Shown: piece by piece, positions 49,131 to 59,466 of the stretch
Layout: each line of letters starts with the position of its first letter
Position numbering within the stretch: position 1 is the stretch's first letter
Assembly: GCA_005406025.1 (NCBI GenBank)
Contig: BGZK01000730.1
Span: forward strand, 62,001-126,000
DNA from: Eumeta japonica
Lineage: Eukaryota > Arthropoda > Insecta > Lepidoptera > Psychidae
Reading direction: 5' to 3'
DNA length: 64,000 bases
The notes under the pieces: model-generated
Told to the model about the DNA's origin: nothing
The model's input: the letters and a program-made list of their open reading frames with translations, nothing else
The model's database searches: none
Program-made: the position numbers and the translations under genes

Positions 49131-51249
49131 GTGGAATTCTTTACATATAAGCCTACGGAATGCTTTTACCTCGGTCTCGGAGAGCTACCTGAACGTTAGT
49201 ATGTGTTTTTGGACGCATAAAAGCGGATCATTTAACTATATTAATCAAAACCGAATTAATCAAACCGAAAATCAAAGATTCCATCAATTATTTGCCACCA
49301 TACGAAATTCATATTATTCCTTTGCTGCGAGATTTTTCCGTATATATAAATTAATATTTTTGTCAGGCAATTCTTAGCCTAGATCAATGGTATCGCCATT
49401 ATTATAGTCCGTAAAACTTTACTAAGTAAGCTTGAAAAGTCGCAACAAATGGCCCTAAATTATGTTTGTCACTAAATACAGATAATAAGGCGCTTTTCAT
49501 ATAAAAATGTCATTTAATAAAGCGACAAAATGCTAGATTCTTAATACTGAAGAAAAAGTGCAAATAGAATTTAACATTAAATGTTAAATACTTGATGGCT
49601 ATTTATTAGATTTTCTTATATAAAGAAAAGGTACGTAATTGGCATGCCTAAGAACTTGCAATTTTAAACGTAAAGTTACAGATAATACATTTTATGTTAT
49701 CTTAATAATTTGTTCAAATATCCGTTTTTGTATATTAGCTTTTGTCCGCGGCTTAGTCCACGTGAGTGCATATAATGAATTCTTTTACGTTATACCACGA
49801 AGAGAAAATTTTTTAGATTTTTAGCTGTTATGAAACATAATAAAGAATTATTAATATTTTTGAATATCAACACAGGTCATTTTTGGCCCTAGGCCCTGTA
49901 ATAAAAAATATGATAATTATCGTGCTGACATATAAGATATTTGATATTCAACATCCCACTGCGTCATATCCGCCCCACCGGCGCATGGCGCGAGTAGGGC
50001 CGGCCTTCTTTGTGTCTGCCGGAGCACGTGTCGAGTAGTCGCGACTCGCGCTATAAAACCAGTCTGCTTTGACGAGAACTTGGATAAAACATTAAACCAG
50101 AGAATCATACATGTCACAAAAAATTCACAAACTTTATGTAAATATAATTAGACAAAAAAAACGCACCTACATGATCCGTCGGCAAACGCAAAGCACAACA
50201 CTAAGGCCAATCGTGAGTATAACCCCATCAAAATATATGACTCTAGTAAAAGACAATATCATTTGACACTAAGTTACTTTTTGAATTGGCACGTAAGGAA
50301 GCCAAGGAATCCTTTTTAGGGTTTGTATCGTACTCTTGCTATTTCATTCAATTACTTTGCTAATAGGAAAAAACAAGAAGAGCATATTACGTGATATAAT
50401 AGGGCCCCTTCTATGCTTTAGTACATATTTGTGATTGTCCATGGACAGATGGTTATTTTAGGTTAACAAATAAATGTTACCAATTCCGACAGAGGTATTT
50501 TGTATGGAACCCTATTTAAGCGTCTATAACAGACCAGTCGGGGGTAAAGTTTTAAATTATCTCGGCACTCCACAAAGTAGCCTATGAAGTCACGTGGAGG
50601 TTGAAGAGTATGTGCTAAGAAAATCATTCGTCATAATACAGGGAGAAGCGAAATGTAGTCTATACGAATTAAAAAATATGTTTATTACCCATTAAATAAG
50701 GACTCGCTATGCGAGTGTCCAGCTCGTGGCCAGTTATTTAGCGTATTGCAGAAGTAGTGTAATAAATTATTTTCGTTGCAGGAATTTAATACATTAAAAG
50801 CAAAACAAATAGCGACTTAGAAGTCATCACACAATATGATCTAGACTTATAAAGTCTACAAAAATTGATTTGAAGCATAATATTCAAATGCTGAGCGTAA
50901 AATAATAATAAAAAGTACAAATATGTATGCAATTTTTTCTCATTGAGAAGGTCCTAATAAGTTTGCTCTTCGTCGTGTGAAAGGTAGCGATGTGCCGAGT
51001 GCGACATCTGTTGAGTTTTGTTGGAAGTAAATTGTACAGAATTTTCTTACGCGCAACTGATAGCTACTGCTAATAGTATTCTTTTGAATAATATCATGAA
51101 CGTGTTATACGAAATCGTAATAAGGTTATTGACTAATGGCGATTTCGATGCATTGTGAATCCACGAAAGACATCTTACAACGTCACTTGAACACAAGTTC
51201 CGTCATTTTAAAAATGTATTTTATCGATTATTAGTAGCTCTATGACAGC

Positions 51250-51986
51250 CAGTGTTGCCGTTCTAGGGACTTTGTCGCTAGAACTAGCCGAATTTATGAA
51301 TGTTTGGCGGGAAAAAAATTATGTTTAGCGGGACAAATATTTATAGCGACTTCTAGCGACTTTTTATCTGACAGATTCTGATTCTTAGAAACTGTACTGT
51401 ACCACTAGATTATTAACATTCAGAGAATGGGTTGTGGTTTCAAAACAAACTTCGCAACAAACTTTCGGAAAAAACATTAAATTCTCTCCTTCTTATCAGA
51501 AACCAGCTGAAAATTAAAAATGCGACATGCTCAACGTGTGATCTCCCGGACGACGTTTTAAACGAAGTCGGAAAAAATAACCCTAAAGTTACTGGAGACG
51601 CCTTATTCTTAGAGGCTTCAACTTCTACTTCACCTGACGTAATTACTGAAGATGTTGATGACGTATTTGATTTTGGAATTTAAACTTATTCTGATTTGTT
51701 ATTTTTATAATTTTATAACTTTACAGTACATAACTGATCTCACTTTTTTTAATTAAACCTTTTTAAAAATGAAAATTGCTTTTAATTTAGTGATTTATAA
51801 TTTCTTTTAATTTAGCACTGCGACGCGGCGCTGCATTATAAATCAGGAAAAATGTAACTCGAGCAGCGAACGTACCGTTTAGGTAGTTTAGCGACATTTA
51901 GCGGATTTTTAGACATCAATTTTTTTTATATCTGGCGGTTTTTTTTAAAGTCTAGGGACTATGGATTTTGTAGAATGGCAACACTG
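51250..51986 (+). mobile_element. Non-autonomous hAT element (737 bp), block E copy
   Basis: Begins CAGTGTTGCCGTTCTA and ends TGGCAACACTG, with the target duplication ATGACAGC at 51242-51249 and 51987-51994. It is the better preserved of the two copies, because both CAG/CTG ends are intact. Confidence 0.9.
51432..51683 (+). pseudogene. C-terminal remnant of a hAT transposase, block E copy
   Basis: 83 codons reading NKLRNKLSEKTLNSLLLIRN near the start, then the same DLPDDVLNEVGKNNPK and acidic tail as the block D copy. Here the KLRN-LSEKTLNSLL part is in frame, which supports assigning it to the hAT dimerisation tail. The catalytic region is missing. The frame differs from the D copy at few residues in the last 60 codons. 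Confidence 0.7.
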
Positions 51987-54399
51987 ATGACAGCCAACAG
52001 CACAGCTGTCAACAGGCCACGTGAGCGACAACCAAGTTCCAGCCCGGGGATTTACTACCAAACATTTTCGTACGTGAAGATTGAAACTAAAATACCAAAC
52101 ATCATTCCCACAGATATGCCTTTAGGTATTTTGGGAGCGGTAGGACTACAAACTATACTATATATATATAAGGTATAGACGAGAAACTCACGATTTGACA
52201 GATTATTTCGCCTGTCCCTTGTAGAGTAGCGCTTAACAAAATATGGCGGGAAAATTTAAATCGCTTCGGCACTATAATTTCAATTTTTTTCTATACAGTT
52301 CTCAGAAGTTCCTATTCTCAGCTAACCACCGGCTTAAATGATGGAATTAACATAGAATTTTCAATTTTTAGCTGGTAATTAATAGACAAAAGGAACTTCT
52401 GAGACTGCACATTTATTATTTTGGCCTTTGACCCAGTTAAGATTAATAACTAAAAATATAAATGAAACAATTTTTCAATATTATTTTTATTTAAAACTTT
52501 ATTGTACACACTGTTGAGGGAAATTTAATTGGACAACATTAATAGAAAAATATAAATGTTTTTATTTAATTTTTCGACCTAAATAAAGACAAAAAGATAT
52601 TAATACATTAAAATAAAATAATAATACATTTACCATTAAACACATCTTTGATAACTAGAAATACATTATTCTTAAAACAGATTTAATATTTCCAAAAATT
52701 CTATCAATTAAAAAAGATTTTAAAATAAATGTTTTTGCTCCTTAGGGACAATGCGTAATAATGGTATTATATAAATATAACCTATATCAGTATTATGAAT
52801 ATATTTCAATCTAAGCTGTGTTTTTTAAAAGAAGCAGTTCGATATTATTTCTCCAGAAATATAATGGAAGAAGTATATCAATTCCTGTAATTGAATCTCT
52901 TCAAATATTGCTGCTATATAATTCTGATTCAATAAGTATTGATAGTGCAAAGGTCACTAATGTCAAATATTTAATACAGTTAGAATAGTTAGTACCTATC
53001 AATAGTCTACCATTAAAAATAAGGGTCATTTATAGATCATGAATCATGTAGATTTATCTTATGAATTTTTAATGTCGATCCCATAGTCCTAAGTGTTAAA
53101 GTACTACAAAGACAAAGGCATAGGTCACAGCAGAATTTTCTACTTTTGAAATAACAATCTTATAATAATTTTAATATGCTTCTATTTAGAAGCACTTTTT
53201 GATGAATATATACATATGTGAAAATGATCAATAGAACACGTATTTAAAACCTAAATGTGTGTTAATAATTTACATGTACATGAGCTTGTGAACCAATTCT
53301 ATCACAAACACTGCTTCTACATATTTGTGGAACTAAATTCTTTTAGTTATTAAGTTGACTTTCTTTTTATTCTAATAAGTACTAATGCTAAATTTGTTTT
53401 TTATCAATTTTGACTTTGTTATCATGTTACCTAATTTTGTAGTTCCTTACTTTAACATTAGGTGCAACACTAACTTACATACAGCAATGGCATTGTACTT
53501 TCCACCTTCATTAATTTCCATATATATGTAATTAGAAATTCAATTCATGTATGTAGTACTATTGTAATGATCTATCGCATTATAATTTAGTGAACTAGCA
53601 TTTAATTTACAATTGTCTCAAAGATTAGTTGTATCTGTTAAATTATTGACTGATCATACGAACCTTCGGCTGTGTGTAACTTGAATCACAATTCTAAGCC
53701 TCACCCATCTGGGTACTGGTGTTTGTTTCTCCAAGCTCTGTATAATTCAGAGCAATGCACGAGTATACAAAAGACAAAGAATTTATTTTGTATAATGTGG
53801 GAGTAGCTACCGGCGAACACATTATAAAACCTCTGTGTGTCTTCATGGCGTAATCTGTTCCCTTTGCATTGATTCAGTTAGTTTCAGGTTTGTCTCCACA
53901 GGGATGAAGCTACAGCAAAATTTGTGCAGAATATACAGTAATGTGGTTCCACGATAAACTACAAGTGCCAAATTTTGCACCATTTGGAAACCTGATCTAT
54001 ATTCGTACATAAAATGTATAAATAATTTTACACAAGGTTTAAATAATTCATGATATAATTACAATCATTTTATCAGTTTTAGTTTCTATATCTACCAAAC
54101 TTACAATGTTTTCCTAGATTTTTATTAAAAATGTAACAACAAAAATTAAAAGCAAGAATGATTGGAACTTTGTGTTTAAAAACAAATTTTGACAATTTTC
54201 AAACCATATCACAATTTACTTTTAAGAACTGACAAGTAGTTGAATCACAAGGACATCGGCTCCTTTCGGCTGACTTTTGACTTTGTAATGTGCACTAGCA
54301 AGTTTTTCCTTTACACTGTCCATATGATACTACAAGTTCAAGAATGATTCTATATTAATTCCCAGGACAACTGCAGTATATTAATTTAGAAACACTCAA

Positions 54400-55399
54400 T
54401 ATTTGATAAAATATCATCAAATTTGATATGAATCCAATTTTCTACTAAAATAATTAAAATCTTGTAACTTTATCATTTTCATCAAAATTAAATACTTACC
54501 ATTTAATCTATTTACATTTGTACACCAACTATGTATTATCATTGATGTTGATAAATGAACTATATAATCTTTTATTTTTCTTTATGGCTATCACTTGTTA
54601 AAAACAAAAATCAGTAGACAGATCTAGAAATAATTTGATTTTGTAAGCAAATTGATTAGTAAATGCAGATGATTTTAAAACTGCCATTATAATTCTATAT
54701 ATATCATTTAAACAATTAATTAAATCAGTTGAGAGATAATGATTTTTGTTAGTCTCTGATAAAATGTAACTATCAGATTTAGGCGGATTGTGCTCGATAT
54801 ATTAAATTACATGTATTGCATGTTTTACATTTTTTATAATGTAGCCTGCAACATAATTTTCTGTTTCGCGTTGTATAATATTACTGTCATTTTGTACATC
54901 ATTATTTGATAATAAATTTAATGTTGGTTTTATATTCACATCCTCACCACCATGTACCTTTTCAACGCCTTCTGCTATCAAACACTGTAATGGCAGGAAT
55001 ATCTTATTTTCATCATCTTCACAATTTGCATTTGTAGATAGTTGCGATGTTATACAATTCACCAACAGCGCTTTATATATTTTTTCTAATTGGCCACATG
55101 TTGGGGATGTATTTCTTCAGCCCTGACTTCTAATTAAAGAAAAAAATTTCCAGTGGATCTTGATTAAAGTTTCTGGTCAACAAACTTCTTACTTTTTCTT
55201 TTTTATGCAAGTATTTAAACATGTCTTGCACGGTATACAAATTATGTATCCAATTTTTTAATGATGGAACTTGCACATAATAGATTTTACCATTATGCCC
55301 ATTAAAGGAGTCAAACAGTGTGTCAAAGATTAATAACAAATCTGCAGTATCCAAACACTCTTTGGGGAGTAAATTGTGATCTAAAAAATTAAAATACAA
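54400..55399 (-). pseudogene. P-element-like transposase, second family, C-terminal half (block E)
   Basis: Copy of 25249-26334. The first frame (55399-55130) is almost the same protein, with SLLTRNFNQDPL, where Asn-Gln-Asp-Pro-Leu matches the P-family consensus better than the D copy's NKDPL. The second frame (55065-54802) has NANCEDDENKIFLPLQC and ETENYVAGYIIK, then shifts. Beyond 54780 the C-terminal part is badly eroded by deletions. Pseudogene. Confidence 0.8.
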
Positions 55400-55943
55400 A
55401 TTGAAACATCTGTTATGACAAAAAAATTGAGGAACAAGACTTATTACTATTAAGATAGATACTTTAACAATTCTGCTGTATACAGCACTCGTGAAAAATT
55501 TTGTTGTAACGAAATCACACAGTTAACCAAACCATACATTTAAATACTCTAGTTCAAGTAACGTTTAAACTTTAAAAGCAATTGACACAATCAAAACTGC
55601 TACACCCAGGAACATGAATAGCATCTTGTAAGGCTGTATTTTTTATGTGAAGGAAAGTTTGTTAAAAGCTTCAAACTTTTCAATAAGTTATCTTAACTAT
55701 TTTAAACATGATTTTCAACATTTTTTAATTGTAAAAAGATTTCTTATTATGGTTTTATGTTAATACAAACCAACTGCAATAATGTATTAAAAAATAGGCA
55801 CCACAAAAACTGACAGTATATCACACTAATGTAAAGCTAAAATTTAAGATGCTTAAAAGTTTAATGAACCCTATACACATGGTTTCGTTTTAGTTCACAA
55901 CTCTTTATTTCGCTGTTGAGACTACTTAACAACAAAACTGCCA

Positions 55944-56945
55944 TCCCACTAATATTATAAACGTGAGAGTTTGTAACAATTTATGGATGTATGTTTGTTA
56001 CGCTTTCACGCGAAAACTACTAAATGGATTTTGATGAAACTGTGCAATAATGTAGCTTACAAATCAGAATAACTCAAAAGCTATAAGGATATAGTGTGAA
56101 ATATCCAAAATATTAACGATAAGTATCAAGTTCGTAGGAAAACACGTATATAATGTACAATGGTAATATTTATCTTAAATAGACCTACAAAAAAGTCCTA
56201 GACAGAATATTACTATCTTTTATGTGTAAGTCATTATCGTCAAAATAGTGAACCATTAATACAATAAAAATTGATAATTTATTTCTAACGCACATTTGGT
56301 AGTATCAAATTGAGCCTTATATCAAAATAAATACTTCTATCACATCTGGTGTTTAAAGTAGATAAGCTTTGTCTTTTACACTACGTCATTTGGACAAACA
56401 TTTGAATAATTATGACAATAAACAAGCGGGTGCGCGATATTATGGTGCGGTCCGGCGGCAGGGTGCAACCTTAAAGGTAGCAGACATGCACTTGAGCACG
56501 CCATGTTTTTCCCACGGCCAACTCTACGTGGCTTGCTCACGCGTTTCTAAATCGCAAAATCTGCACGTTTATACAGACTGAAATAAATCGTTTGACATAG
56601 TTTATAGGAATGTGTTGCAGTAGCTGCCTATAATTTTTGCATTACCATCAATCATCATATACATCCGTACATATTTATCCTTACAAACTATTGCGTTTAT
56701 AATAACTATAATACCTATTAGTGAGATCATCATAAAAAATACTTAGTTCCAATTTGCATACATTACACAATACAGAACCGCTTTACCGACTATGGCGATT
56801 ATTAATTTGTTGTATTTGTCTACGTCTCGAATAGCAGGATAATATAAAAACAATGAAAAATTGATACAAAAATAAAATACTTTCTATCATCATCACTATC
56901 ACAATTAAGCATCACCACGCGGACGAAACCGCGGGGCGCAGCTAG
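55944..56945 (+). mobile_element. Helitron, 1002 bp, both ends defined
   Basis: It begins TCCCACTAATATTATAAACG and ends GCGGGGCGCAGCTAG after a hairpin. It lies between A and T: copy F1 reads CTGCCATATATTTGTATAAC without it (36979 onward), and here CTGCCA and TATATTTATACAAC flank it with no target duplication. These are all Helitron rules. It keeps only the end of the helicase gene. Confidence 0.9.
56369..56581 (+). pseudogene. C-terminal fragment of Helitron PIF1-like helicase (second copy)
   Basis: 70 codons with STPCFSHGQLYVACSRVSK, the motif VI region of the PIF1-family helicase. A TGA replaces the Trp that follows VYTD in the first copy (17045-17299), and beyond it the frame continues to the same C-terminus. 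It is not functional. The frame lies 360 bases from the 3' end, as expected for the end of the helicase gene. The upstream Walker motifs and Rep domain were already deleted when this 1-kb Helitron inserted. Confidence 0.75.
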
Positions 56946-58934
56946 TATATTTATACAACATCGATGACATCTTTGCTTGTACTCCAGGAAAGTTACGGTT
57001 TTTTTCTTTGAAAACTTCACTTGCAAAACGTTTAATTAGACCAAGTTATTTAAATAAATATCGTTTAATATATGTAACTCTTATGGAAAGTTACATTTTA
57101 GTTCATGAGGAAAATTAATTAAATTCACGAGCATGCACTTTGAAAACGGTCCAAATTCCGAACCTTTGAATGACTTGAAATAAGTTAACTTTTATTGTGT
57201 CCATGACTTTGGACGAGCTTTCTCAAAAAAAAAATTTATAAAAATCTAGACTCCTCATATAAATGCAACCTGTATAAAACACGACGTGAATTTTTTAAAT
57301 AATTTAATCGAGACCTCGGATAAAATATTAAACCAGAGAAACATGCATGTCACAAGAATATCTATTTACACACTTTATGTAAATATAATTAGTCAAAAAA
57401 AAAAACGCATCTACATGATCCGTCGGCAAACGCAAAGCACAACACTAAAGCAAATCGTGAGTATAACCCCATCAAAATATATGACTCTAGTAAAAGACAA
57501 TATCATTTGACACTAGTTTACTTTTTGAATTGGCACCTAAGGTACCCAAGGAAACCTTTTGGGGTTTGTACCGCACTCTTGCTATTTCATTCAATTATTT
57601 TGCTAACAGGAAAAAACAAGAAGAGCATGTTACGTGACTGAATAGGGCACCTTCTGTGCTTTAGTACATACTTGTGATTGTCCATGGACTGGTGGTCATT
57701 TTGGGTTAATAAAGAAATCTCACCAATTCCGACAGAGGTATTTTGTAGGGAAGTCTATTTAAGCGTCTAGAACAGACCAGTCGGAGTAAAGTTTTAAATT
57801 ATCTCGGCACTCACAAAGTAGCCTATGAAGTCATGTGGAGGTTGAAGAGTATGTGCTATAAAAATGATAAGTCATAATACAGGGAGAAGCGAAATGTAGT
57901 CTATACGAATTAAAAATTATTTCATTTACACATTAAATAAGGACTCGCTGTGCGAGTGTCCAGATCGTAGCCAGTTAGTTAGCGTATTGCAGACGTAGTG
58001 TAATAAATTACATTCGTTATAGGCAGTTAATACATTAAAGCAAATCGAAAAACGACACAAAATATGATTTAGACTTTACAGTCTACAAAATTGATACCAG
58101 GTAAAGATCATTATTATACACATCGATTATTATATATACAAAGAACTTTACAAGAAAAATAGTACAAATTGTTTACTTTCGTTATTGAGAAAGACCGACC
58201 TGTTAAGGTCGCTCTTCGTCATGTAGAACGTAGCAATGCGCCGAGTGCGACATCTGGTGAGTTGTGTTGGAAGTAAATTGTACGGAATTTATTTATATGC
58301 AATGATGGCTACTACTAACAGTATTCTTTTGAATAAAGATATGAACGTGTTATACAAAATCGTAAGTAATATTGTGACCTTTAATGAGGTTATTGACTAA
58401 TGGCGATTTCGATGCATTTTGAATCTATGAAAGACGTCTTACAACGTCACTTGAACACATGTTCCGTCATTTTAAAAATATATTTAATCGATTACTGTAG
58501 CTCTGTGACAGCCAACAAGTTGTCAACAGACCACGCGCGCGACGAGCAAGGTCCAGCCCGGGGATTAACTACCAAACATTTTCGTACGTGATGATTGAAA
58601 CTAAAATACCAAATACCATCCTCTAAGATATGCCCTTGGGTATTTTGGGAGAGACGTACTATAGCGTGTTCCGAGCGGTAGGGCCGTTGGAGGTACATAC
58701 GTAAGCCCAAATCGATGAATTGACGTTTGCGCCTTAGTTTCGATGCGTAGTGGGGCGCCAATGTCAGAACGTGTATTGTGTTTTGATCGGTAAAATGTCT
58801 ATAATTAAAATATCTCGTTATTGTCTCGAAAGTAATTCTTTTTATTTGTTAAAGATATAGTTTTTACTAAGAAAGGCGTCAATTATTTCGATAGGCAGAG
58901 AGAGCAATGAGGTGAATTTCATGAAGAATTACGA

Positions 58935-59366
58935 GTGTGCTCAGATAAATTTCTAGAATATACTAGAATAAATGTGGAAATTTTTGCCTACATACCATAT
59001 TCGGGCAGATGTATTAATAGTCAAAAGACAACATTCAACGAACGTTTTTCAAGGGCGAGAACATATGTGGAGTGTGCGTTTGGTATTTTGGCTAATAAGT
59101 GGAGATTGTTTTTAAAACCAATTGAGACAAATCCCAGACACGCATATCTCATTATTAAAGTATCGTTTTTCTTACACAATATAATACGAGAAAGAGCTGT
59201 ACATAGGGGTTTGAATATCCTCGCTATCATCGAAGAACTAAGGCACAAGAGACAACGAAGAAGAAATAGAAGAAATAATAAAACGACGAGACGAACTATA
59301 CAAATGTGTAATGAATTTAAAAAATATTTCATGAATTTATATATAATGAATTTATATAAATATTAA
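58935..59366 (+). pseudogene. PIF/Harbinger transposase, C-terminal part
   Basis: 143 open codons. From about residue 34 it reads FNERFSRARTYVECAFGILA followed by NKWRLF and KPIETNP, then FFLHNIIRE: the last third of the DDE_Tnp_4 (HARBI1-like) nuclease. The Glu in VECAFG should be the third catalytic acid. The earlier two Asp blocks, the start and the partner Myb/SANT-like gene are not present. The tail is strongly basic (RHKRQRRRNRR). The stop at 59364 looks natural. Upstream 58771-58934 holds no further motif and I see no terminal repeats. Being open, it is among the less decayed coding fragments here, but it is only a fragment. Confidence 0.85.
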
Positions 59367-59371
59367 AAATA

Positions 59372-59466
59372 CTTATCTACACAATTCAAAAATGGAAAAT
59401 AAGTAGTTAGACTCAATCAGTCGTGAAGAGACCTCGATTTGAATCGATTTAACTCTTGTTATGTGT
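59372..59466 (+). mobile_element. Short mariner fragment
   Basis: About 95 bases matching 48680-48785 of the mariner fossil, including CAGTCGTGAAGAGACCTCGA. It follows the Harbinger fragment directly. Confidence 0.6.

Larger units (their letters stand above)
50076..52170 (+). repeat. Repeat unit R6 (plus)
   Basis: R-family member in block E, interrupted by the hAT derivative at 51250-51986 in the same place as R3. Confidence 0.8.
49377..55843 (+). repeat. Duplicated block E (direct copy of block D, 20135-26795)
   Basis: It starts GCCTAGATCAATGG just where block D starts after the hAT, and it ends at the join with F3. 49377-49930 holds the Helitron-like end; 49925-50075 the TATA-containing GC island; 50076-52170 the repeat unit R6 with its small hAT; 52190-54400 AT-rich DNA; and 54400-55399 a P-element part. 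It has several deletions relative to D near 54380-54480 and 55680-55740. Confidence 0.85.
55844..58770 (+). repeat. Block F3 with repeat unit R7
   Basis: Third copy of the F block. It is interrupted at 55944-56945 by a Helitron and resumes with TATATTTATACAACATCGAT. Compared with F1 it lacks the section equivalent to about 37135-37860. The R part is about 57100-58770. Small open frames such as 57286-57510 and 58400-58591 are not conserved among R copies. Confidence 0.8.
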
